64,000 bases of DNA, from contig CM022671.1 in assembly GCA_012295275.1 (NCBI GenBank), forward strand, positions 21,886,322-21,950,321, written 5' to 3'. Below, in pieces: positions 17,106 to 30,790 of the stretch. Within the stretch, counting starts at the first letter, position 1, and each line of letters starts with the position of its first letter. This stretch comes from Chrysomallon squamiferum. Taxonomy: Eukaryota > Mollusca > Gastropoda > Neomphalida > Peltospiridae. A model generated the notes under the pieces. The model was not told the origin of the DNA. It was given only the letters and a program-made list of their open reading frames with translations, and made no database searches. The position numbers and the translations under genes were made by a program.

Positions 17106-17957
17106 CTAACCAAAATTCATTGTATGTGAAATCTGAAAAAGAACAAAACAGATTTTATTGTTATAAAATACATTAATTCTATTCTGTTAGCAACTGGAAA
17201 TATGCACATTAAATCCAAGTTATTTGCTCAAAATAGTTTATTAGAGGGTTTGTGAGAAATAAAACTGGATGTAGTGGGATTACAAATCACCAGTTAACAC
17301 TAATTCACGGTATTTAACAATCTTAAAACTAATAACAAAACCATCTTGTATTATGGCTGGCAAAAATACATTAAAATATATTAAATTATTTATAATGTTC
17401 CAGTGAAAGTTTACATAAACAAAACAAATAAACCTAAAAACATTAAAAATTCATATTACTTTAGAATAATTTCATTATTACTGTTCATGTAAGAACAAAA
17501 AAAAAAGAAAAGATAAAAGTTTAAATATATGATATATTCTGATAGTTAAATTTGACTGTGAACTTCAATACATTTACCTGAATAACTCAACATTTTTGAG
17601 GATTCTACCCATACAAAATTCAAAAGACAGCATTATATTTTATAAACTAGTGTTAATTCTTTCTTTTTATTTATAAATATTGTTAGTATTTTTAAAAATT
17701 TCTAAATTTAATGGTTTCTTGATAAAATATGTAAAACCATTTGTTTTCTGAATATATCATTCTATCAATCATTTGGTCTGTGTATAAATTTAAAAAAAAT
17801 AATAATCAGAACAATTTTAAAATAAATTTCTTACCTGACCAGGAAATGCAGTGGTTGTGTAGATGACGTTCTGGCTGCCTGTACCATCTGTTGTTAAAAT
17901 ACTATTCGAAAGAGTATGTGCTACAATTAAAAAATAAATAAACAAACATGTATTTTA

Positions 17958-17988
<31 letters not shown>

Positions 17989-19509
17989 ATTTTAATTAAA
18001 GTTATTTTATAATACAAATCTCTGGAACTGTTATGAAATATTAATCAACTATCTATTTAACAATGTTTTATTATTATTATTTACTTGTTATATATATATG
18101 ATCTTTACAATTCAAGACAACAAATAACCCATTAATTATAATTATGAAGTGACATACAGTTTATATAAATATAAAGATAAAAAAATATATATATTCAGAG
18201 CAAGATCTCAATAAAAATGTAATGTGATTTTATTCATTTTGATAAATAACAATCACAACATAGTTTTAAGATACAAGATGCAGAGAAATATTCCAGGTGG
18301 TTTACTTATTAACAGGCCAACAAAGACAACCACTTTAATTAAACTATTCATTTTATATTTTATTTTATTTTATTTATTTATTTTTTTAAATTTATTTTAA
18401 ATTTTTTGTGACAGCATCAGAACATACTGAAAATGTCAAATATGTTTCTCACACTTGGCACTGTTGGATGAAATAATCACATCATCAGACCCTGTCCAGG
18501 TTTACCTATCAAAGCTATTATACCTACATATTAAAACTTTAATAAAAGTGATTTTAAAAAAAAAAAAAAAAAAGTGTGTTTCACCCACCATAGGGTTCTT
18601 CCACTCCAAGATCATCCAGACTAGTGTCCTGTATGTTAGTTGCATTCATTACTTTGTCACCTTTAGCAGACTGCAAAATTAAAAATTTTTTAATTTATTT
18701 GCATTACAATCTGACATCAATACAGGCAAAGTCAAATTTTCCACTGTTAACTATTTAAACGTTATGCCATTTGTGAACTGTAATTAAGAATAACAGTGTT
18801 TTGATGACAATTTTTGAAACATTTTTTAATTAATTTAAAATTTAAAAAAAATGATCATAACAAAACAGTTCCAAAAGTTTTTATTTAGCAGGTGCCAGAT
18901 AACCAAATCAGACTATTCCTGAAAAATAAAAAATATTTCTGAAAATTAATTTCTAACACTTAAGTGAGTTACAGTATGACAAAACTATTAATTTAAAACT
19001 GAAATAAAAACAGTCCATTCCAGTTATCTAGTAAACAATAATTAAAATACACTCCAGAATGATATGGTATAAAATGCAATACTGACCTCTCTATACTTCT
19101 GTAAGTATGCTTTCAGTGGTTCCACATAGCTATCAAAGCCAAGCGTTGACATGGCAAATAAAATATCTTCACCATTTATGGTTTTCCTCTTCTCTTGATG
19201 ACATCGTTCACTTGCTCTGAGAAACTGTGTTAAGGAATGCTTATTTTCCAATTTAAGAAATATAAATGTCTAGAACCGTTATCAAAGTCACAAACATGTA
19301 TCTGAAAAGAATCAGATCACATTTTCATAAACTTAACAGGAAACTTAAAATAGTTTTCTTATCTGACCAAAGCGCAAGTAAATTAATGTAATTTGTTTGA
19401 GAAATATAATTTAAAAAAACTATTCTTCCTTTGTGAAAATAATATAAATTATAAAAGTAAGAGAATTTATTTTGTAGTAACTTTATAACTGACAATTATG
19501 TATTTACCC

Positions 19510-19545
<36 letters not shown>

Positions 19546-21276
19546 ATAAATACATAATTGTCAATTACAGACATTGAAAGTGCATTACCTATTCTCTCCC
19601 AAAAAACACCACAATAAAAAAAAAAAATTAAAAAATAGAATAAATTCAAAACAAATAAATCAGTAATGAAATATTTAAGAATAAATTAAAAAGGATACTC
19701 GCTAGTAATAAAACTGATAAACTCAGACACACATTCCTGAACACACTCTTTTGCATCTTTGGCAATCTAGAAAAACAAAAACAATATAAAATGAAACAAA
19801 TTAATTTGGTTTGAATGACATTACAGTGGAAAGAAAATACATATAGAACACTTTATAATTTGAAATACAAAATAAACTGTTACATGAATGTTAGCATCTG
19901 AAAATTAAAATTAATGGTAAGCACTCATTATGTAATAATGATCAGTAAAACAAGTTGTGGCAAAAATAAAACCATATAACATTTGTATAAAAAAATAAAA
20001 GGACACTAACATAATCATATAACTGAAAATATTTAATTTAAAACAGTGATGTTTTCATGTACTGAAGATAATTTATTATAACAGAATGTAACCTGATCTT
20101 TTTCTAAAAATAATTAACAAATTACAGTAAAATCTGCTGAAACGTAAAAAAAAAAAAAACCCATTTAATTACAATAACTTTTAATAGCACAAGCAACTAA
20201 AAAAGCCTTACAATAAAAATACAATGATAAATTTTAAATTAATGTGTTACAGATCTAGTGTAGAAATAAAAATTGTAACTGCTTCACATACCTTTCCACT
20301 TTGTGGAATGGATTTCTTCATAATACGAGCAACATTTGCAATCGGTAAGAAACGATCCTTCAGAAAGAACAAAAATGAATATTAAGACAAGCAGTTTATA
20401 CAAGAACTATTATGAATTTACTACAGTAAAATTAATATGAATAAATTTTAGAACAAAGAACTAGTCATTTTGTTAACAGAAGGTTTTTAAGTGCCAAATA
20501 AATTAGGCTAAACTTGTATTCCAGTGAATTATGTGATTTAACGTTTAAGGATATACAAAGCAGTAAACGATAACTGAACACTGTGTTCAAGAATATAATG
20601 AAAGATGGTAAGTTTTGGAAAGATTGTAATCCTAAGTGAGGTGACGCATTTGTTTTTATGTTAAAATAGGTACCTGTTCTCTCAGTGGTTCATCTGCTTT
20701 TTGGTCTTCTTCACCCTCACCTGATCCAATGGTATCATCACCTTCACCTGGAAGAAAAATTAATTTATAATGCTGATCAAATAAATAATGAATATATATA
20801 TATATTTATTTATTTATCTCAGAGCAAGTAAAATTTTAAACTTAATTAAGGACATTTATCAATGATTTGGTAGACAAATTTTCAAAAAAATCAAAATAGT
20901 TCAAACATCATCTTTAGCTAAAGAATGTATAATATTGTATTATATTGTGTTTTATTTTTAAAAAAAATTTGTTTTTATTATTTATTATTTATTTATTATT
21001 TTATTACCTTTATTTTATTCTTTATTTTATTTTTATTTTTTTTTTTTTTTTTTTTTTTTTTTTGGAGCCCAATATTTGTTTATACTTTTATTTATTGGCA
21101 TAAGTTTCTATATTTCAGTTATTTTTTTCACTATAAATGTAACAGTTACATATCCATTAACTACAGTTAATGCTTTCTTCATAATATCATGACTTACCTT
21201 CTACCACATAAGTACTAGATGTCATAAAATTTTCTGAAAGTGTCCCATCTCCAGTACCATCACTCGAGCCATCCAT
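17106..21276 (-). CDS. NFYB: Nuclear transcription factor Y subunit beta (NF-YB), 8 coding exons
   Basis: In coding order the exons are 21276-21198, 20747-20674, 20357-20292, 19766-19699, 19216-19087, 18670-18589, 17920-17835 and 17132-17106; joined they give 203 aa, close to vertebrate NF-YB. All junctions are GT-AG and in phase. Residues 1-51 are an acidic N-terminus ending PLREQ. Residues 52 to about 139 are the histone fold: [57 protein letters not shown] and [20 protein letters not shown], near-invariant in the family. The C-terminus includes [15 protein letters not shown] and ends after a nine-codon last exon. NF-YB pairs with NF-YC and NF-YA to bind CCAAT boxes in the nucleus. The start lies one base after a splice acceptor (CCAAACAG|C), so an upstream noncoding exon is expected. 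Confidence 0.97.
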
Positions 21277-22183
21277 GCTGTTTGGAGAAGATAAATAACA
21301 AAATTATAATCTACTTGGAAAAAGGCAAAACTTTAATCCAATTTTATTTTTTTTTTTATTTTCATTATATTAATTAATCATTAAAGACAAAATATCATGG
21401 TGTAATTTCTGGGTGGGTCTCAGAAGTCCTGAGATCACCAATACTTTGAAAGTATGTCTGTAGTGAACTGTTTTTAACCCAGACTTGTTTTGTTACATTT
21501 TTACTATAAAACAATTTTTAAATAAGGATCTATATAACTCAAACATATAAAGGGCTATGAAAGAAAGAACAAAATATATGTATATATATATATATAAAAA
21601 AAAATAAAATAAAAAAAAGGATTTTCAATTTTGTGATTTATTATGATTTCCGTATGTCTGTTGTCACTACACGGTTGTATGCTGTAATACTTCATTAATT
21701 TAAATCTTAGTATTTGCTGATGTACAGATGACACTTGCTGAACAGTTTTCCCGACACTAGCCAAATATTAATATTACGATATGAATGGTAGCATTGTTTC
21801 TTTAAAATTCTTCAAACACTGCACATGTTAAGATGTTTGACCTGATAGCCGAGTCTATTTTTAGTAACAAAGTTCGTGGGTGTTTGTTAGAACAAAAATC
21901 TAGACTAATATTTAAATTTACACAGTATTTTACTATTATTTTGTTTTATTGATTATCAGATCTAATATGATACAAAATTATTGTCGACCAAAGTAACTTA
22001 GTAATATATTACATGTCTTGTCGTTTCCGCGATTATTATCGACAAACAAAACAATTTCAAAAGAAACATGGCGATCAATGTAGGCCATAATGGCTTAAAA
22101 AATATGTAGATCATTTAGATTTTACTCTTGATTTAAAATATATAAGTTACTGGTAATCGTTTGAAAGATTGCACGTGTAATCT

Positions 22184-22188
22184 ATTGG
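22184..22188 (-). promoter_or_regulatory. CCAAT box upstream of NFYB
   Basis: Reverse-strand context TTTGGCCAATAGA. It lies 0.9 kb upstream of the NFYB start codon, beyond the expected 5'-UTR intron. A perfect CACGTG E-box sits at 22172-22177. This could allow NF-Y to act on its own subunit gene. Confidence 0.45.
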
Positions 22189-22236
22189 CCAAAGGTTTAT
22201 AATAACAAACCTGGGCGATTAAGACAAGCTTGAGAA

Positions 22237-22241
22237 ATTGG
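22237..22241 (-). promoter_or_regulatory. Second CCAAT box upstream of NFYB
   Basis: Reverse-strand context TTGACCAACCAATTTC. It is about 53 bp from the first CCAAT box, a spacing of roughly five helical turns, which is common for paired NF-Y sites. Confidence 0.45.
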
Positions 22242-22551
22242 TTGGTCAATGACGAGCCAGTGAAATCGCAGAAACCATCAGCCAGTCACAGAAGAATGCA
22301 GTCAATGATTTTTTTTCTGTAATACTACTTACCCAACAACAACTGATTTACCATCAGTATTTTATATAATTTTATCTTTACAAAATTATTTTATTATTAT
22401 TATTATTATTATTATTAACAAATTGTTTTAATTAAATGGTATAAAACCAACTGTTTTAAAGGAGTTAATTTATCATTATCATCAATATGTTTATAATAGA
22501 CATTTATTATTTTTAAATATTTTATTTATTTAATAATATTTAACAATTTTT

Positions 22552-22604
<53 letters not shown>

Positions 22605-22624
22605 ATAATAATAATAATAATAAT
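22552..22624. repeat. (CTA)n(ATA)n trinucleotide array
   Basis: About 16 CTA/ACT units followed by ATA units. Its reverse translation is a poly-Ser/Ile open frame with no biological meaning. Confidence 0.9.
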
Positions 22625-23135
22625 TTTGAACACACTTTCTTTATTAATGTACATTAGAGCCAATATGATATCAAAATTAATATTTAACACTGATCTAAAC
22701 TGAATATAATTATTTATTTTCAATTAGACCCTGTGCATTAAAAAAAAATTTATAGTTCATAAAAGGTTATTCGATTCCTTCATTAAATTAAATCAGTATT
22801 ACATATTTAAATGCTATAAAGTTTATTATTTTTGTTAATGATGGTTTTGGTGACCTTGGTCTTAATTTATTCTGACGTGTAATCGTACTCTGATTGCAGT
22901 TCATTTTGTACCATTTTGTCGTCGCAATTGTTTGGTACCGCATTTTGCATTATTATTAATAATAATAACGTCAGCCATTATTTGTTCGTAATAAATATTT
23001 TTATGATGAATAAATATAAAGATGCAGATTGAGTACAACTATTTCACGGAAATTTAGCTGTTCTAATGTTATTTAAAAAATGAATATGTTTCAATGCAGA
23101 TACTGAGATAGCCTATCAAAGTAACTTTGAACATT

Positions 23136-23176
<41 letters not shown>

Positions 23177-23377
23177 TTTATTTTCATTTAATATATATAT
23201 ATTATTTTTGTTTCTTCTTTAATACTGTTTTATATTTATTTATTTATTTGTTTATTTATTTATTTTAAATTTAGAACTTTTCTCAAAAACAATATTTTGA
23301 ATCTTTATGATAACCTAATAATTGTATGTCAGTAACTTATACGGTACAAAATGCATATGGTACGAAAATATTTGCAA

Positions 23378-23413
23378 CCGGAAAGTCCAATGCAAGTTAC
23401 ATTTTGTTTCCGG
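23378..23413 (+). promoter_or_regulatory. ETS sites and CCAAT box at the UBL4A promoter
   Basis: CCGGAA (23378-23383), CCAAT (23387-23391) and TTCCGG (23408-23413, ETS on the other strand) cluster within 36 bp, ending 65 bp before the UBL4A start codon. Paired ETS and CCAAT sites are typical of housekeeping promoters. Confidence 0.5.
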
Positions 23414-23478
23414 GTCGAAAAGCGTTTTGAAACGAAAGATACTTAAGGAAGAAATTAAATCTGACATCTTTTAGAAGC

Positions 23479-26249
23479 ATGCATTTGACAGTAAAAGTAT
23501 TAAATGGTCAAGAATGTTCCATTGCGGTATGAGTTATTATTAATGAACCAGAAATCTACGAAATATTTGAAAATTTAAACTTCTAAAAATAATTATTATC
23601 GTAATAATCATAATGAAATCCTAATCTCATTAATTGAAATTTCATAATCTTTCTCATCCATAGATCATTAGATGATCACAAGTGTTACAATTGTTTTTTT
23701 TATTGTTATTGTGATAATCATGATAGATTAGTGATTATTAATTATAATGTTTTACATGGCTGTATTTAATAATAATGAATGAAGAAGAAGAAGAAATATT
23801 CAAATAGCGTATTCTCTCCATTCATTCCAAAAAAACAACATAACATGGCATGGTTTAAACTTTAACATTCACGGAGAAAGGCTTTGACTCATGACAATCT
23901 CTTTGAAGGCTTCTTCTTAGTTTTTCCATTATATGGCTGGAGACCAAATATGATGGCACATAAATGTCACTATACAGAGTATGAGTAAAAAATTATTCAT
24001 CTATTCCAGTGATACAATCATATATGTTTAGTGCAAAAACACTGTATTTTGCTATGGCTACAGTGACAAGATGGTAACCATGTTATATTTTATACACCTT
24101 AGGGGCACTTGTTGATTTTGTATAATAAACTACAAGGAAAAGTACATATATATGAACACATACAAATATGTACTTACATAAAATGATATATGTATGAATA
24201 TATATTTATAAAATATAACACTAAGACACAATTTGATTGAAGAACATGGTTCCAATAATTTTCAGGTTCTGATCTGGCCAAAATTATATTGCTAAGTTTG
24301 TGAATAAGATACAGTTGTTATGAAATTAAATATTTAAATTTTTGATTCAAGGGTTTAATCTGAATATCTTCAGAATTACAAAATTACACAAATCTTTCCT
24401 ATTTTTGCAAATTTTTTTTTTTTTTTATTTTTTTTTATTATAATTAACCATTTACTTGTAGCAAGCAGATGTATCTATATAAAATTTTATTACCATAAAC
24501 CACAAGCTGAGTTTACCCAAAGGCTTAAAAACAAACTTCTAGTTATGCTGCAAGAAGCAGATACCCGGCAGAAACACAAATTTAAAAAATTCAATTTTTT
24601 AAGAATAATTGACATCATTATGTAAATGGCAGTAAAATTTAATTCTGCAGTGAAAGGGTTAACAGCTGTTCATTAATTGCCATAATAATATTTTTCTTTG
24701 TGATTTTCAGGCATCACCAGGTAGTACAGTGTTGGATGTTAAACAGCAAGTCTCAAATGTCTTGTCCATTCCTGTTCCAGATCAGAAGTTGATATATTTA
24801 GGAAAGCCACTTTCAAGTGAGTGTCTGATGTTTCAGGAAACAAGAATAAATAGTCAGCTGTTTGGTGGTTTTAGTAACATAACCATTTTTAGTAAAATTT
24901 ATTTTTGAAAAATTAATTTTGTTTAATTAGATTTTTTAAATTTTATTTAATTTTGTTTTATTTTATTTTTATTTATTATTATTATTTTTTTTTTTTCAGA
25001 AAGTGTTAACAATACTTTGCACTGATTTTCTGTTTTAATGATGCTGATAAATTAAAAAATAATTAAAAGTTTAAAATTCTTTTTCTTTACAGTTGATTGT
25101 TAAGTAGTGCATAACTTTTTTTTTAGTACCTTCCATTTTTAAATAAAAATATAGTAGAATAGGCTATGCCATATAATCTTTATTCATAATTACATTTATT
25201 GTAATCAGAATAAATAGAAGTTTATTACTTTTCAATCCTCCTCTTTTTATTTTCATTATTATTATTATTATTGTTATAAACTACTATTATTTAAAACGTC
25301 TTACAAATTGAATTGATTTTTACATCAGATGACTGCTCTCTAAGTGAATATAATGTTAAAGATGGAGGGAAGCTGATGTTGGTTATTAAGAAATCGGCAA
25401 CATCATCCAGTTTGGCTCCTGTGTGGCAAAAACTATTAGTCTTTCTGAATCGACACTTCACTGGAAAGGATGCTGAATTAGTTCTAGCTGAATTTAAAAA
25501 AGTGTGTAATTTGGGGTTTTTAAGAAGTCTAATTTTCATAAGTGCAGTTGATTGAGCATTGTATTTGTAGATAGACTTTTGCATTGCAATGTGATCAAAA
25601 TAGGGTTCATATTTGCAGTTTATTATTTATGATAATGTATTGTTTTCATAAATAATACACTGCATTTATGAGCTCTGTACACGCAAAATAAACACCAAAA
25701 AAAACTAGGTCACAGAACCTTGCATCTTTAAATATTTTTCATTTTTTCATTTTTTTTAATTATAAATTTTAATGTTTTTCCATTCATTTCCTTTTCTGTA
25801 ATTTATTTAAATTATTTTAGTAAAAAAACCCCCACAATTCTGAAAAGTTTATTAATATTATTATTTTTATTATTACCATCTTAACAAAGGCTCATTATAA
25901 TACTAATTAATATGGAAATGTGCAATTAGTTTTTTTGTTTTCCATTTTTCTTTATATATTTTTTGTTTTTTAGTATTTATTGATTTTTTTTTTTTTTTTG
26001 TTCCCACATTATGTAAGCAAATTTTATGTGTCGGTATATTTTATTAACAAAGGTTTATGTTTATGATGATCTCGTAGTAAGAATTATTATTATTATTATT
26101 ATTATTATTATCATTATTTTAATTTCTTGTAATTATAATTATATCTGTCATGATTGTTGCAGAATTTTGAGAAAGGCCTGTCCAGCCTCAGTTTGGATGA
26201 CATTGAGAGACTAGCACACTCTAAGATTAGGATGTCCGAGGAAAGATAA
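23479..26249 (+). CDS. UBL4A: Ubiquitin-like protein 4A (Get5-type tail-anchored-protein targeting factor), 4 exons
   Basis: Exons are 23479-23526, 24711-24816, 25329-25501 and 26163-26249; joined they give 137 aa, with all junctions GT-AG and in phase. Residues 1 to about 72 are a ubiquitin-like domain: MHLTVKVLNGQECSIA, KQQVSNVLSIPVPDQKLIYL, GKPLS and KDGGKLMLVIKK. It has no C-terminal Gly-Gly, as expected for a non-conjugated UBL. Residues 83-137 match the UBL4A C-terminal TUGS region that docks on BAG6: VWQKLLVFLNRHFTGKDA and LSSLSLDDIERLA. In animals UBL4A works with BAG6 and GET4 in the cytosol to hand tail-anchored proteins to GET3 and to triage misfolded ones. The protein is about 20 residues shorter than human UBL4A; the missing part is the poorly conserved tail. 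Confidence 0.95.
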
Positions 26250-26347
26250 CAAAAGGAAAATAACTCTGTGTTGAATCAACACGTTGTACGGAAATACTGA
26301 TCTTCATCAGAAGCCATGTACAATGCTTAATAGATTTAAGAAAATGA

Positions 26348-26353
26348 AATAAA
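26348..26353 (+). terminator. UBL4A: Poly(A) signal of UBL4A
   Basis: AATAAAA, 99 bp after the stop codon. Confidence 0.55.
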
Positions 26354-27423
26354 AATGTATTAAAAATTAAAAATTAATCCAAAAAACAGTCTTCCTTTTT
26401 CCCCATAATAAGAATTTTGTTTATCACATTTACGAAATAATAAACTTTGTTAATAGTAATTCCCTTCTTGTCCAGAATAGGTAAAGCAGTTAAGAAAGTT
26501 ATCATCATGTATGTTACATGCAACAGAATAAAGGAAAAACAAAAATTTATGTTCGGTTTATTAAAAAAATGGTCATTCAATCATCAATGTCTGTTTTGTA
26601 ATGGTAAAGTGTTGGGAATTGTACAAGTACTGGCTTCATTTGTTGAAGATGAGACATCAGAGGTATCCATGGTGATGAAATGTGCTGACAACAATTACAA
26701 GGATAAAATCTTTGATGTAAATGCATGTTTTATGTCTGTTACTTCAAAACAGATATTGTATTGCACATATTACTATTATTATTTTTTTTTTTTTTATTAA
26801 TAATGGAAATGAAATGAGAGGTTATTCAGTTGTAAAACTAATTTTAAAAAAAGTATTATTCCTTTATTTTAGTTTTTCCTTACCTGAATTTAAATTTAAG
26901 AACAAGATGTATATTTAAAAAATGATGTAAGTTTAATTTTTATTTTTAAATACGTTTTTTATATATATTTATTTATTTACATTTGTTTTGTTTTGTAATT
27001 TCTTATCCATTTTAGAAACTTTATTGTTTAGATACTTCTTTCAGTCACTGTAATAATAATAATAGTTATTTATTCATAGCCTATATATATTATTATTATT
27101 ATTATTATTATTGATAAAAGAAACAAAATACCGGTGTGTTAAACTAATTTATGTAATAATAAAAATAAATAAAAAGATAACCTCTATTTCTGCAGCAGTT
27201 GGTCCATCATGTATTGTTAAACATGCCATGCACATTTTAAAAACTTTGCATGTATTCTGTATTCAGAGAGTAAAAAAAATTTTATTATGTGAAATTCATG
27301 TGTGATGTATTTTTAATAAAATAAAAACAATTCAACACTCTGGCCTTATTTATTTCATAACTGTTTTTGTTATTATTGTTGTTATTGTTTTTATTATTAT
27401 TGAAGTTATTATTTTGTTTTTAA

Positions 27424-27456
<33 letters not shown>

Positions 27457-28606
27457 TTAAAGCAATAATGTTATATCATTGTCTCTATTATTGTTAATAT
27501 TATTGTCTCAATTTATTATTGATTTTTTATTTTTTTATTTTTTCAGTGATAATTTATTTCCACTAGTTCTCTGTGCTTTAACAAAAAAAATTATTGATTA
27601 AATTTAAAACTGCTTATCTCATCCATTAGTACTGTAAATAATTTTAAAGTGATTTGCTACTTTTTGTATCAAAATATATTCTCTTGCTTAGCTGTTTGAA
27701 GGATGTTTGGGATCATTTCCCCAATGCTATCATTATGCATTAAATCAACTGCAAATTTGTTTCTGAGAAAAGTAAACATTTAAAAAAAATACTTATATTG
27801 ATGTTGCAACTGTACCAAACAAAGCAGCTTATATAATTTATGGCTGTGTTTGCAAAAATAAAATTTAATAATAATAATAATATAACAAAAATTCAAAAGG
27901 TTTGATAGAATGTGTGAGGCTTTAGTTTGAAGAGGTAAACTGTGTTGTGATGGAATCTGTAAATCAAAAACACAGAATCATTGTTCAGAATATATACATT
28001 TTTTTATTGATATTTCGCTCATTAAAATACTTATCTATACCACACACTTTCACATACATCTAACATTAACCATTCATTCACAGATAAAATATTTGAGCAG
28101 TTGATTATGTCAATGACTGATGTGTGTAATGAATTCTGAAATGGATGTAGAATTTAACTTCAGGTACTGAAATTCATTCATCATCATCATTATTTGTCAA
28201 AATATTTGATTTTCATTTAGAATCTTCATCATCATCACTATAGTTATTATTATTTTGTATTTTATAAAATGAAGACATTCAGCACATATTTAAAATCATT
28301 AACTTTTTTTTTTTTTTTTTTTTATCTAAACAGTATATTTAAACAAAATAATAATTATAATTTTAGTAATAATTGTTTTTGTTACCACTTTAATATTTTA
28401 ATATATTACAGTTTTTAAAAGTATAAAGCCGTTTCATTTTCCTGATATAAATTTGTAATAAAATTTAAACATTACCAGGTTCTTTACTGTACCTCATTAC
28501 TGAAAGATAAAAAATCTGATTGTCTCTGAAGTTATACAAAAACTAAAATGAACTTGTTTGGACCCATTATTAATTAGAAATGTTTTTGTAATGTTATTTT
28601 TATTTT

Positions 28607-28641
<35 letters not shown>

Positions 28642-29590
28642 AACAAACTCCAGAAAAGCAAACTCTTCTGGTTAGTGATTTTGATGAAATTATTACTTTT
28701 TTGGATGAACAGATGTGGTTTAGATTTAATGATTAAGAAAAAAAAAAAAAAAAAATACTTATAATAAAAAAGAATAATAATAAAAAAAAATTTTTATAAG
28801 CTATTAATGAATGAAATAAATAAAATGGAGGGTTAAATGTCCTGAACAGAGAAATATTTAAATATTTTGGATGATAAAGGATTAAAAATAACAACAACAA
28901 CAAAAAAACCCATATGTACATCATTACATGCACACACACACATATATATATACATATATAATAAAAGTGAAGGGTATATGTCAATATTTAAAAATACAAA
29001 TATATGCAAACATTATTGTCAGTGCTATATTCGGTTACTTAACAACAGATTAAGCAAAAAATAAATTATGTATTTTTAAACTGATATTTCTGTTTTGCTT
29101 GGCAATCTCTTAGCACTATACGTCACAAATTAGCATTTGTTATGTTTCCGATAATCTTAGTTTTACATTCAAACACTGTAATTAGTATACTAAGACATGA
29201 CTTTAAAAGGCACCAATTCCACAATAATCTGTAATAGTTATATATAACAAAACAAACAAACCAAACTTAAAATGTTAAAATGTGCTGACTGTCCAAATAA
29301 ATTGCTACAAAACACTTGCTTTAAAAGTCACAAAATAAATACAGTGATGAAAACCAACTGAGAACAACAAGAAAATAATGTTAATATGATTTACACTATG
29401 TTAACAATTAACTACTCACAATATTTGTTAGTTTTGGGTTTTTTTTGACATATACATGTATATTAGAATGGATTGATCATTTTCCTGTGTCAGTATATAC
29501 TGCAGATTATGACATTAACATTAACCCATTTCTTTGCTAGCCAACTGGTATGTACTGTAAATCATACAAGACCAACAAGATTTGTGATGG

Positions 29591-29595
<5 letters not shown>

Positions 29596-29642
<47 letters not shown>
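29596..29642. repeat. (CA)n microsatellite
   Basis: About 23 uninterrupted CA units. Confidence 0.95.
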
Positions 29643-29644
<2 letters not shown>

Positions 29645-30641
29645 TCAAACCATTTTCTTGAACTGATAACAAGCCTGTTCATCTTTCTATGTTATAAATT
29701 ACAGGATGGCCAAATATATTTTAAAACAAAGGTCTCAATTCACACTTCAGCTTTATACAAGTATTCAAATATGTTTTCAGTATATGTAATTTTAACATAC
29801 TAGTATGTAGTTGTCGTAGTAACTCATCTGTTAAATCTATGTAAGCTCCTAAACTGTGGGTGATAAAAGAAAAAAGGAAAAAGGAAAAAAAAAAAAAAAA
29901 GAAAAAAGAAAGATAAAAGCACATTCATTATTGGTAAAAAGTTACATGTGCATCAACTTAGAAAATATGTTGCACTTCTGTAGCACTTTATCTGCTCCTT
30001 TGGTTAAATTGTGAAAGACAATTGGTAATCACTCTTGAAACATCAATATCAGCATAAATATAGAGTTAAACAAGATCTCTCAACAAACTGTCTGTATCTT
30101 GTGCCAAAAAATATATATAAATAGTGTGTTTGTTAAAATACAGTAAGAAAATTCATTTATCACTTTTTGTATTCAAGCTTGAAGTGATCGTTCATAATAA
30201 AACACAACATTATAGTTTTGAAATTGGTCAAACTGCCATGGATGTCAGTAAAGTAATCAAAAACAAAATTAAAACTGTAAATTAAAAACATATCAGTGAT
30301 ATACAGCATATATATATATATATGATTATGGTTTAAGTCTTTTTTTCAAATTTGTCTGACTATTTGATGAGCATGTGCAGGCCAATGATAAAAAATATCC
30401 TCTTACTACTTTCATCGTATTTGAGAATTCTTGGGACTTTGTAGGATTTTGATGCCATTGTGAACTGTGAACTGTCAGAGCACTAAACAAACACAACAAT
30501 ATTCTCTAGATGTGAAAGCCTAACACAGAATACATTAAGACTTTTGGAAAATAATCTTCTTGTTCTAATCATGTAGAAAATGATTTTGGAATTCTTTTGA
30601 AAATGAAATTTTTGTTTTAGATATTACACTGGTTTTGGTTT

Positions 30642-30790
30642 AGCTGAATATCATCAATGTTTGCTGAGAATTACTGTTGATGCTGGTTTTGAGTTCATTG
30701 AAATATCATCAACATATGTTCATATTTTATGTTGACACAAGTTTTGTTTCATTGAAATATCATTGACATATGTTCATATTTGATATTTTT
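30642..30790. repeat. 54-bp tandem repeat in the probable CPED1 3' region
   Basis: TTCATTGAAATATCAT followed by ACATATGTTCATATTT starts at 30694 and again at 30748. A weaker earlier unit (GAATATCATCAATGTTTG) is near 30645. Confidence 0.75.

Larger units (their letters stand above)
21277..23370. other. Head-to-head interval between NFYB and UBL4A
   Basis: Holds the probable NFYB noncoding first exon (not placed), two CCAAT boxes and an E-box, a CTA/ATA triplet array (22552-22624) and an AAT array (23139-23176). It may act as a shared or bidirectional promoter region. No coding exon was recognised. Confidence 0.5.

Noticed and set aside
26447-26800. 117-codon plus-strand open frame after UBL4A
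   Set aside because: It starts with TTG, not ATG, has no family resemblance, ends in a Tyr/Phe run from simple repeat, and lies just beyond the UBL4A poly(A) signal.
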